Shown here: positions 8,973-17,142 of the stretch, piece after piece
Layout of the letters: every line of letters starts with the position of its first letter
Position numbering within the stretch: position 1 is the stretch's first letter
Origin: Candidatus Zixiibacteriota bacterium
GTDB lineage: Bacteria; Zixibacteria; MSB-5A5; SM23-73-2
Reading direction: 5' to 3'
Length of the DNA: 64,000 nucleotides
NCBI GenBank assembly: GCA_030615745.1
Contig: JAUWYR010000002.1
Coordinates: 1 to 64,000 of the forward strand
Translations under genes and position numbers: made by a program
Notes under the pieces: generated by a model
Database searches by the model: none
The model's input: only the letters and a program-made list of their open reading frames with translations
Told to the model about the DNA's origin: nothing

Positions 8973-11900
8973 CTACTTTTCTTTCCCCACCAACATCTCT
9001 GAAATACTTTTTACATCCGATAAAAGCTCTATTTTTTTATCATCTTTTAGATAACTTTCTTTCAACTCTGGGTCTTTAATATTCTCACTCAGCTTTTTCA
9101 AAATCTCCCCTGCTTTTTCAAGCTCTTTATAAGCTTTTTCATATTCATACAATTCTATATACCATTTGCCCAAAAGATGGTGAAACCTCCACAAAAGCTC
9201 AAGCTTTTCTGTTTTTTTTGCTTTTTCTAATCCTTTAAAGATTAAGTTGAAGGCTTTTTCTTTTATGCCCCCTAACCAATTTTTTCTGGCTAAATTGAAA
9301 AAGTATACAGGCTGGTAAGCATCACTTTCGATCTCTTTTAAAAATTTTTCGCTTTTTTGTTGAAATTCCTGTGCTTTTTCAACCTGACCAAGATCTAAAT
9401 ATATTCCCCAGATATCTAAGTTTAAAGACAAAATCTCCTCAAATGCATTTAATTTTTGAGCAATTTTTAAAGCTTTTTCAAAAGATTCCAACCCAAAATC
9501 TCTTTTCTGATTTTTAATCTTTATTAAACCATCGAGTTGAAAAATTTTTATCGAAGACCTTTCATCCTTTATCACCTCAATAATTTCTTTAGCCAGAGCC
9601 AAACTTTTTTCTGCTTTTTCGATTTTGTTTAAAAGAAAGAAAAGCTTAGCTTGATTAAGCAGAATCTCTGCTTTCAGTCCCTTATCATCTATTTGACTGG
9701 CAATATCATTTGCCGCTTTTAAATTTCTTATGGCTTTAGAATATTCTCCCAGCTCACAATAATCTATACCCATAAACTTCAATATGTGCCCGCTCCTTTG
9801 AGCAAAATCTATCTCTTTTGACAATTTTAAGCCCTTTTGACAATATTTTAAACTTTTTTTGTAATCTCCTTTTCTTAGAACTGCATCAGCTAAATTCTCC
9901 AAGTTGAAACAAGTCTCTTTTTTGTTTCCCATTTTTTCATTAAGTTCAAAAGCCCGGTTAAAGGTATCTATAGCTTTATCATATTTCCCCAGAAGAACCA
10001 AAACTGCTCCAATATTATTTAATCCTCGTGCAATCTCCATCTGATCACTTAACTCCTTTTGTAACATCAAGGCCTGATTAAAATAGTCCAACGCCTTTTG
10101 ATATTGGTGCAAAGTAAAATAGATCGCACCAATATTATTCAGAGATAAAGCCATAGCATCTTTATTTCCCAAGGAGTTGTGAATCTCAAGTGCCTTGTGG
10201 TGGGTTTGTAAAGCTTTTTCATGCTCTGCATTCCCCCAATAAATATTAGCCATATTGTTCAAGGTTCGAGCCACTCCATTTTTATCTTCCATCTTTTGAT
10301 AGACTGCAAGAGCTTTTTCCAAAGAGTATAGACCTCTTTCATAATCGTGCTTAAGCCTATATATCTCTCCCATCTCCCTATACGTCTTTGCCTCGATTTT
10401 TTTATCACCATAATTTTGTGCCAAATTTAAAATGGACTGATAATCTTCTAAGGCAGAATTAAGCTCCCCAATCTTTTTCCAGAAATCTGCCCGAACCATC
10501 AATGCTTCGATTTTCTTTTCAGCTCTTTCTTTTTTCGGAGTAAACTTAGATGAGGTATCTAATGCATTCTTCAAATGATACAAGGTCTGTTTATAAGCAA
10601 ATTGGTCAGAAAAATCTTGAGCGCATAAAAGAGAATAAAAGTAGGCTTTTTGGTAATTTTGGGAGCGGGTGAAATGATAAGCTAAATCCTCTTTTTTCAC
10701 ATTTTTTTTCTCTAAATAGTCTCCTATCTTCTGGTGTAATTTTTTTCTTTCAAAAACAGGAATTTTAAGGTATAGTATCTCCTTTAAAGTTTGGCTGGGA
10801 AATTCATACCATAAATTCTCCCCAACTTTTTTTTGAGTTTGCCGAATAAAATCCTCTTTCAAAAGGATGGACAATATCTCAGCGACTTCTACTTCAGGAA
10901 ATCCGGTAAGGAATTGGATGGTCTCTAAATCGAATCTTTTTCTGGTCAAAGAAGCTGAATTCAAAAATTTTAACATCTTTTCATCAAGCCGAGCTAAATT
11001 TGAAAGCCAGACCTTCTCAACATTCTCAGGTATCTGAACAGATTCCAGCCCTTTTTGATCTATCCTCAACTGATTTTTATGGAAAAAGATGACTTTGTTT
11101 TTCAGAAGTAGTTTTAAAACTTCTAAGGAGAAAAATGGATTCCCTGATGCACTCCTGTAAAGATAGTCTACCAACTCTTCTGGTGGCTCTTTTTGGTAAA
11201 GGCTCGATTTTATAAGAAGTTTTGTCTCTTTTATGCTAAGAGGGCGAAGCTTTAAACACCTGAATTTTCCATCCCCGGAAAACTTATTAATCAATTTTTT
11301 TAGATATACATTTTTTCTTAGTGCCTCCTTGTGGAAAGAGCCACATAAAAAGAGCCTACCCTCATCTATTCTATCTATCAGATGCTCTAATATTTCTAAG
11401 CTACCTTCCTCAGCCCAGTGAAGGTCATCAAAGCACAAAGCAAAGGGGATAATTTTTGACCCTTTGATCAAAAGCTCTGCAATTCTTTTAAAGTAAAAAG
11501 ATATCAGCTTTTGATTAATATTTGATCCTTTAGGGAAAACCATTTCTGGAATGACCAAGCCCAATTCCTCTTTATATTCCTTTAAAAGCGATGGACAAAA
11601 ACTTTTCTCTTGATCTCCGACAAAATGAGGTGATAATTTACCCAAAGCCTCCTTTATCGGCTGATAGGGGGAGGTTTCGTTTTCAAAGCACCTCACCTCC
11701 ACAAACAAAATTCCCTCAAGCTGAGAATAAAGCTTTAACTCTTTTAAAAAAGTGCTTTTACCAATCCCGAGCTCCCCCTCAATTAAAAAAAGACTCCCCT
11801 CTCTTTTAACTGAACCTTCTAAGGCGCTTTTTATCGTTTTTAACTCTTTTTCTCTTCCTATCATCTGATTTGTGGAAAGATAGGCTAAAGGTAAAAGTTG

Positions 11901-12776
11901 GTCTTTATCGTCAACCTCTTGGTCCATACGGAGATGCTCCGCATAACTTTTTTTCTTTCCCCACAGACCTAAGACCCTCTCTTTGAGTTTCCTTGCTGAA
12001 CTAATCCTTCTTTCTGGATCCTTTTCAAGAAGGTTTAATACCAAATCATTTAAACCTTGAGGGATCGAATCATTTAACTTTTTGGGTGGGACAGCTTCTC
12101 TTTCGAGATGTAGTGTTATAAGATGAACCGGGTCTTCTGCCTCAAAAGGCAGGGTGTCAGTCAAAATCTCATATAAGATTATCCCTAAAGAATATAAGTC
12201 TGCACGATAATCCACATCCTTTTTTTTAAAAACTTCTGGAGCCATATAAGAAAGTGTTCCTTTGGGTTTTTCCCATCGCAAAGATTTAACTTTTTCAGCT
12301 AAACCCAGATCTAAAAGTTTCACACCAAAAATGCCTTTTGTCAATTTGAAGTTCTCAGGTTTAAGGTCACCATGCACAATTCCCTGGGAGTGAAGATATT
12401 CTAATGTCTCTGCGATTTTGACTAAGATTTGATAAAACCTGTCAAGGTTATTTTTATAATTTTTTTGAGATAAATCCACCCCTTCCACAAGCTCCATTGT
12501 AAAATAGGGGATTTTCTTTGAGGTGTAGTTGAAATCGAAAGGCTCGACCAGACCAGGATGCTTTAGCCTTTTTAATAACTTAAACTCCTGTTTGAATTTT
12601 TCCAAAAGCTTAGGCACTTTAAGTATTTTTAATGCAACAAGCTTCTTATCCCAAAAGTCCCAGGCTTTCCAGACCTCACCCATCCCACCCTCACCTAATT
12701 TTTGAACAAGTTTATATCGAAAAGAAAATTTTGGGGTGACTTTTTTTTCAGCTTTACTTAAGAGTTGATGGTTCAT
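8973..12776 (-). CDS. Ser/Thr protein kinase fused to AAA ATPase and TPR repeats
   Basis: LGEGGMGEVWKAWDFWDKKLVALKIL, HGDLKPENFKL, DLGLAEK; EGELGIGKSTFLKEL Walker A; many TPR units. Confidence 0.93.
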   Translation of the reverse strand: MNHQLLSKAEKKVTPKFSFRYKLVQKLGEGGMGEVWKAWDFWDKKLVALKILKVPKLLEKFKQEFKLLKRLKHPGLVEPFDFNYTSKKIPYFTMELVEGVDLSQKNYKNNLDRFYQILVKIAETLEYLHSQGIVHGDLKPENFKLTKGIFGVKLLDLGLAEKVKSLRWEKPKGTLSYMAPEVFKKKDVDYRADLYSLGIILYEILTDTLPFEAEDPVHLITLHLEREAVPPKKLNDSIPQGLNDLVLNLLEKDPERRISSARKLKERVLGLWGKKKSYAEHLRMDQEVDDKDQLLPLAYLSTNQMIGREKELKTIKSALEGSVKREGSLFLIEGELGIGKSTFLKELKLYSQLEGILFVEVRCFENETSPYQPIKEALGKLSPHFVGDQEKSFCPSLLKEYKEELGLVIPEMVFPKGSNINQKLISFYFKRIAELLIKGSKIIPFALCFDDLHWAEEGSLEILEHLIDRIDEGRLFLCGSFHKEALRKNVYLKKLINKFSGDGKFRCLKLRPLSIKETKLLIKSSLYQKEPPEELVDYLYRSASGNPFFSLEVLKLLLKNKVIFFHKNQLRIDQKGLESVQIPENVEKVWLSNLARLDEKMLKFLNSASLTRKRFDLETIQFLTGFPEVEVAEILSILLKEDFIRQTQKKVGENLWYEFPSQTLKEILYLKIPVFERKKLHQKIGDYLEKKNVKKEDLAYHFTRSQNYQKAYFYSLLCAQDFSDQFAYKQTLYHLKNALDTSSKFTPKKERAEKKIEALMVRADFWKKIGELNSALEDYQSILNLAQNYGDKKIEAKTYREMGEIYRLKHDYERGLYSLEKALAVYQKMEDKNGVARTLNNMANIYWGNAEHEKALQTHHKALEIHNSLGNKDAMALSLNNIGAIYFTLHQYQKALDYFNQALMLQKELSDQMEIARGLNNIGAVLVLLGKYDKAIDTFNRAFELNEKMGNKKETCFNLENLADAVLRKGDYKKSLKYCQKGLKLSKEIDFAQRSGHILKFMGIDYCELGEYSKAIRNLKAANDIASQIDDKGLKAEILLNQAKLFFLLNKIEKAEKSLALAKEIIEVIKDERSSIKIFQLDGLIKIKNQKRDFGLESFEKALKIAQKLNAFEEILSLNLDIWGIYLDLGQVEKAQEFQQKSEKFLKEIESDAYQPVYFFNLARKNWLGGIKEKAFNLIFKGLEKAKKTEKLELLWRFHHLLGKWYIELYEYEKAYKELEKAGEILKKLSENIKDPELKESYLKDDKKIELLSDVKSISEMLVGKEK

Positions 12777-12817
12777 TCAACCGCACAAAGGAGGGAAAGA
12801 TTTTAAATTTCTGAAAT

Positions 12818-14560
12818 TCAGTTTTTTGTTTTATTCTCCTTTTTAATTGGCAAAGACAAAGTAAAAATACTACCCTTTCCTACCTTGCTTTCAACCGATA
12901 TTCTTCCTTTATGGTTTTTGGCAATCCTTTCACAGATAACTAATCCAAATCCATGTCCTTTCTTTTTGGTGGTAAAGCGGGGCTCAAATACCTTTTCCAA
13001 ATTCTCCTTGTGGATCCCTGCTCCATCATCCTCCACTTTTATCTCCGCTCTGTTTTTATCCCGGTTATAAAAAGTGGAAATAGAAATCTTTCCTCTTTTT
13101 TCCTTTTTTCTACCTATAGCATCAGCAGCGTTGTTGATCAAGTTGATCAAAACTTGCTGAATCTGACCCACATCTATATTTAATTTAGGCAAATCAGAGT
13201 CGAAATTCGTCACAAAATTTATCTCGTAAAACTGCTTTTGAGGCTTCATTGAGAATAAAAGGTCCTCTATCAAATTTCTCAGGTTGTAGTTGACCTTCTG
13301 GGTCTCCAAACTGGAGAAATCCATAAGACCATCGGTGAACCTTTTCATTGTAGTGACCGATCCGAAAATTGCTTTAGCATTTGATTTAACCTTCTCAAAC
13401 TCACCCTTTTTGAGATTTAAGGGCAAAAGTTCAGCATTGTTTAAAATGATGGTGAGGTAATTGTTAAGCTCATGACCAATAGATGCAGCCATCTCACCTC
13501 TGGCCGCAAGCTTCTCTGAGAGGATAAGATGTTTCTCCAGTATCACCTTCTCAGTTATATCCTCCAAAACAATTATAAGTCCCATGATCTTATTATCTAT
13601 ATTGTGCAAGGGACTAACCTTTAAAGACAAAGCTAACTCTTCACCTTGAAACCTATGATAGGAACGAGCTTCCTCAAATGGGTTGCCAGTGTAAAGAACT
13701 TGATAGCATATCTTTTTCCATTTATTCTTCTCCTGTGAAGGAACTAAATCCAAGATGCTTAAATTCTTAAAAGGGAAAAAATCAAGACCTTCTTTCCATC
13801 CAGCTTTTTTAAAGATATCCTGAGATGTTTTGTTAGCAATGGTTATCTTAAGGTTTTTGTCAACCACTATTATTCCAATTGGTGTGAGATTAACCACATT
13901 CTCACTGTATAATTTCATCGCCAGAAGGTTCTCATAAAGCTTAGCATTCTCAATCGCTATGGCAGCCTGCCCGGCAAAAACCTCAAAAAGACGAAGATCC
14001 GATTCCAAAAAGATGCTTTTCTCAGATGAGTTGTCCAGGTATAGGATACCTATGATCTTCTCCTTGCTTTTCATAGGCACACACATAATAGACTTCAAGT
14101 TGAGCTCCACTATGCTTTTCTGCTTGGAGTATCTTTTATCCCTCTGAGCATCGCTGGTGTAAATCGATTCCCCAGATTGTGCCACCTTGTTAGCAATTGA
14201 CATGCTTATCTTCAAATCCTCTTTGGATAAAGATTCCTTACAGATATTATGTGCGGTCTTGAACTGGAGATTCCCCTCATCATCCAAAAGCATCAAGAAA
14301 CCTCTTTCTGCTCCAAAAAGCTTTATCGCACGCCTCATAACCATCTGCAAAATATCTTCTAAAACCAATGTTGAATTAATAGCCTTACTTATATCCAATA
14401 AAGCTTCCAGATCATTATTCTTCAGCTCGCTTTCCTTTTGATCAACTACAAGACGGGGACGAGAGGAACGGACCTTCTCGAACATAGTCCCCATCTCAGA
14501 GAGGATGTCAACTGATTCTTTCGGGGGGTTTTTCTTTTTCTTCTTCTCTTTTGTTTTCAT
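12818..14560 (-). CDS. GAF-PAS sensor histidine kinase
   Basis: GAF region, PAS-like segment, EMAASIGHELNNYLTII H-box, LINNAADAIG N-box, VEDDGAGI, GHGFGLVICERIAKNHKGRISVES. Confidence 0.93.
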   Translation of the reverse strand: MKTKEKKKKKNPPKESVDILSEMGTMFEKVRSSRPRLVVDQKESELKNNDLEALLDISKAINSTLVLEDILQMVMRRAIKLFGAERGFLMLLDDEGNLQFKTAHNICKESLSKEDLKISMSIANKVAQSGESIYTSDAQRDKRYSKQKSIVELNLKSIMCVPMKSKEKIIGILYLDNSSEKSIFLESDLRLFEVFAGQAAIAIENAKLYENLLAMKLYSENVVNLTPIGIIVVDKNLKITIANKTSQDIFKKAGWKEGLDFFPFKNLSILDLVPSQEKNKWKKICYQVLYTGNPFEEARSYHRFQGEELALSLKVSPLHNIDNKIMGLIIVLEDITEKVILEKHLILSEKLAARGEMAASIGHELNNYLTIILNNAELLPLNLKKGEFEKVKSNAKAIFGSVTTMKRFTDGLMDFSSLETQKVNYNLRNLIEDLLFSMKPQKQFYEINFVTNFDSDLPKLNIDVGQIQQVLINLINNAADAIGRKKEKRGKISISTFYNRDKNRAEIKVEDDGAGIHKENLEKVFEPRFTTKKKGHGFGLVICERIAKNHKGRISVESKVGKGSIFTLSLPIKKENKTKN

Positions 14561-14651
14561 TTTTTCACCAAAATAGAAAGTGTTAAGAAACCTTTTATAT
14601 TATCGGTAGATAGGCGAATTTGTTTACTGAACAAAAAAGAGGAAAAAAGAT

Positions 14652-15311
14652 TTATAAAATGCTTTTGTAAAAATCTTCGATCACCTGTTGGTGGGCAGCA
14701 AAGGCGATATTTTGTGGGATTTTATTTTCAGGAAAGTATTTTGCCTCAGCTGCATCGTCCCCTGGCTTTAAATCTCCACCCAAAACTTTAGCTAAATAAA
14801 CGATCAAAATTGCATTGGTTCTCGGGTCATCTGACCCAGAGTAGACATCAAATAACCTGGTAAGTTTAACATTTAGATTAGTCTCTTCTTTAGCCTCTCT
14901 TATAGCGCAACTTTCCGGTGATTCATCGTATTCGATAAATCCAGCAGGAAGACTCCAGTCCCCTTTGAAGGGATTGTATTTTCTTTTGACCAAAAGGATT
15001 TTATTATCTTGGGTTAAAATAATAGCTGTTGCAGGGGCAGGATTTTTGTATAATACAAACCCGCAAACCGGGCACACCTTCCTTTTTTTGTGCTCTATTT
15101 TTTTCTCAACTAACTCTGCTGAACATTTTGGACAATATCTGTAATCTTTTTTTAAGAGCTCGAAATCACACTCGAGCTCTTTTTTGGAGTCATATCTCTT
15201 TTTACCTTTTCTGGTGTAAGCCTTTTCGCTTTCTTTGATCTTAGTAACCGGTGAGATTTCCCAGGTATGTCTTTTTTTAGGCTTTTTTATTTCTATTTTA
15301 TTCTTTTTCAT
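14652..15311 (-). CDS. NUDIX hydrolase with N-terminal zinc ribbon
   Basis: CPKCSAEL..CPVCGFVLYKNP and GFIEYDESPESCAIREAKEETN Nudix box; start set at MKKNKIEIKK because the upstream extension lies in a repeat. Confidence 0.9.
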   Translation of the reverse strand: MKKNKIEIKKPKKRHTWEISPVTKIKESEKAYTRKGKKRYDSKKELECDFELLKKDYRYCPKCSAELVEKKIEHKKRKVCPVCGFVLYKNPAPATAIILTQDNKILLVKRKYNPFKGDWSLPAGFIEYDESPESCAIREAKEETNLNVKLTRLFDVYSGSDDPRTNAILIVYLAKVLGGDLKPGDDAAEAKYFPENKIPQNIAFAAHQQVIEDFYKSIL

Positions 15312-15338
15312 CACGTCACCAAAAAAATCCCTCAAATC

Positions 15339-15474
15339 AATTAAAGAAAACTGTTCTCGTTGGTAATGGACACCCTGTCCATTACCATAAAGCATCACGG
15401 ACCCATACGGGCAAGCTGAGGGCGTCCGTGACGAACAAGAGATTTTACTAAAATTAATTAAAGAAAACTATTCT
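15339..15474. repeat. ~20-bp direct repeat flanking a two-hairpin palindromic element
   Basis: aaTTAAAGAAAACTGTTCT (~15339-15357) and aaTTAAAGAAAACTATTCT (~15456-15474) flank GGTAATGGACACCCTGTCCATTACC and TCACGGAC..GTCCGTGA. Confidence 0.7.
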
Positions 15475-15524
15475 TTTTGTCAATTAGAAATATAAATGGA
15501 GTGCAAAAACTTGTTTTCGCGAAT

Positions 15525-15575
15525 TCGTCATTCTTCATCCGTCATACGTCATTCTTTATCCGTCATTCTTCATTT
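15525..15575. repeat. short imperfect tandem repeat (CGTCATTCTTyATC / CGTCATA units)
   Basis: cgtcattcttcatccgtcatacgtcattctttatccgtcattcttcat. Confidence 0.7.
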
Positions 15576-15825
15576 TTTAATTGATTTTTTGCTTGACTTT
15601 TGAGGGGGGAAAGGTTTAATTTTAAACCTAAACGAACAATGTGAAAAAAAATGATTAACTTTAAAAGAAGGGAGTAAATAGGCAATGCGTCTATACTTCT
15701 GAATTGGAATGCTATCAGCAATGCGATTAAGAACAAAAGATGCAAAACCGTGGCTCTTCTTCGTGAACAGTCTTATGTCGTGAAATGGAGATATTTCTCA
15801 TTTTCCGGCCTTAGGAGATGAAATA

Positions 15826-16818
15826 ATGGAACAGGCTATTCAATTATTTGGATATCTAATACTTACTTTTTTGGGCATCGTGGCACCAATCATGGCAATT
15901 TTGTTATCTGTATTTAATGAGGGGATATTGAAGTTAACTACCCAATATGAGAATGAAAAAGCCCAAAGTGAAGCAAATATCAGAGAACAAATGAAAGGTA
16001 AAGAAGAAGCAAAAGGGTTAGATATAGCAAAGATAGAGCAGAGTTTAAAGGAACTCAAAGCAATCAAGAAAAGCGCCAAAATTAAGCTATCTTTTCTAAA
16101 TCCTAAAAGGGTAGTATCACGCGTATTTATATTACTCCTCATTTCTTTTCTAGGAGTGATACTATCCCTTTTGAGTGATAGTAACAGTTATATCTGTTAT
16201 GCGTCTGTCCTAGTAAGCATAGCATGTTTCTGTTATGCTCTATTTATTCTTTGGAAATTACTGGGCGTTGTAATTGAAGTAAGAAAAACCATAGACGAAG
16301 AGAAGAGAGATATATATATGAAAACAATAGAAAGAGATATGAAAACAATAGAATTATTATCAGCATTAGTGCGGAAGGAATCACAGTACTTTTTAAAGAA
16401 TGTTTATATAGCCATAGATGACAAGAAAATTAAAGATAACGCAGGTGAAATTACAATGTCTGCCTATAAGAAACAAGAACTAAAAATCGGAATAATAAAT
16501 AGTGAACTCCGAATGGCAAAGAATATAGAAATAGGTTTTACTTTCCCATCTGATTTTATTGTTGAAAAAACAGCTTACTATTCAATTTTTACTAGTAAAA
16601 CAAGCCAAGTTGTTCGTTACAAATCAAGCTTTATCCATGGGAATACAGATCTAAAATTGAGCCCTTTAATTATTACACCGATTAAAGTAGGCGAGTATAA
16701 AATAGGAACCTTTATAAAAGCGGAAAATATTGAAACTATTAATCGGGATTTGAATCTTAAGGTTACTCCAGGCTGGCTATTTTCAGAAATATTCAAAGAC
16801 ATGCTCTCCAAACCATAA
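15826..16818 (+). CDS. membrane protein of unknown function (N-terminal TM, coiled coil, paired TM helices, cytosolic domain)
   Basis: 330-aa ORF with hydrophobic segments; immediately followed by SNase-like ORF. Confidence 0.7.
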   Translation: MEQAIQLFGYLILTFLGIVAPIMAILLSVFNEGILKLTTQYENEKAQSEANIREQMKGKEEAKGLDIAKIEQSLKELKAIKKSAKIKLSFLNPKRVVSRVFILLLISFLGVILSLLSDSNSYICYASVLVSIACFCYALFILWKLLGVVIEVRKTIDEEKRDIYMKTIERDMKTIELLSALVRKESQYFLKNVYIAIDDKKIKDNAGEITMSAYKKQELKIGIINSELRMAKNIEIGFTFPSDFIVEKTAYYSIFTSKTSQVVRYKSSFIHGNTDLKLSPLIITPIKVGEYKIGTFIKAENIETINRDLNLKVTPGWLFSEIFKDMLSKP

Positions 16819-16828
16819 AAGGAGCAGA

Positions 16829-17113
16829 ATGACGACTTTTAAAGTTACGAAAATAATCGATGGAGATACCTTTGAAGTATCGCCTAATTGGAAATTGAAT
16901 AACCAAACGGGGAGTGTCGTAAGGGCAAATGGTTATGATACGCCCGAAGAAGGTAAACCAGACTATCAAACTGCGAAGGACAAACTTGAAAACTTAATAC
17001 TCAATAAGGAAGTCGAACTCAACGACCCAATAAGGATTACTTATGGTCGCTTACTATGTGATGTTTATTATAAGGGGAAGAATATAGCTGATTATTTTAC
17101 TGAATATCAGTAA
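16829..17113 (+). CDS. thermonuclease/SNase-like protein
   Basis: KVTKIIDGDTFEV..VVRANGYDTPEEG..RITYGRLLCDVYYKGKNIADY. Confidence 0.85.
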   Translation: MTTFKVTKIIDGDTFEVSPNWKLNNQTGSVVRANGYDTPEEGKPDYQTAKDKLENLILNKEVELNDPIRITYGRLLCDVYYKGKNIADYFTEYQ

Positions 17114-17117
17114 AAGT

Positions 17118-17141
17118 AACCCCGATTTCTAAATCGGGGTT
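17118..17141. terminator. hairpin between convergent genes
   Basis: AACCCCGATTTctAAATCGGGGTT. Confidence 0.7.
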
Positions 17142-17142
17142 A

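Noticed and set aside
8663-9054. ORFs 8663-8878 and 8863-9054 on +
   Set aside because: They run through palindromic hairpins and the antisense of the STK gene; no RBS or protein-like composition.
15525-15575. Possible CRISPR array
   Set aside because: Units are short, contiguous and without spacers; no cas genes in the window.
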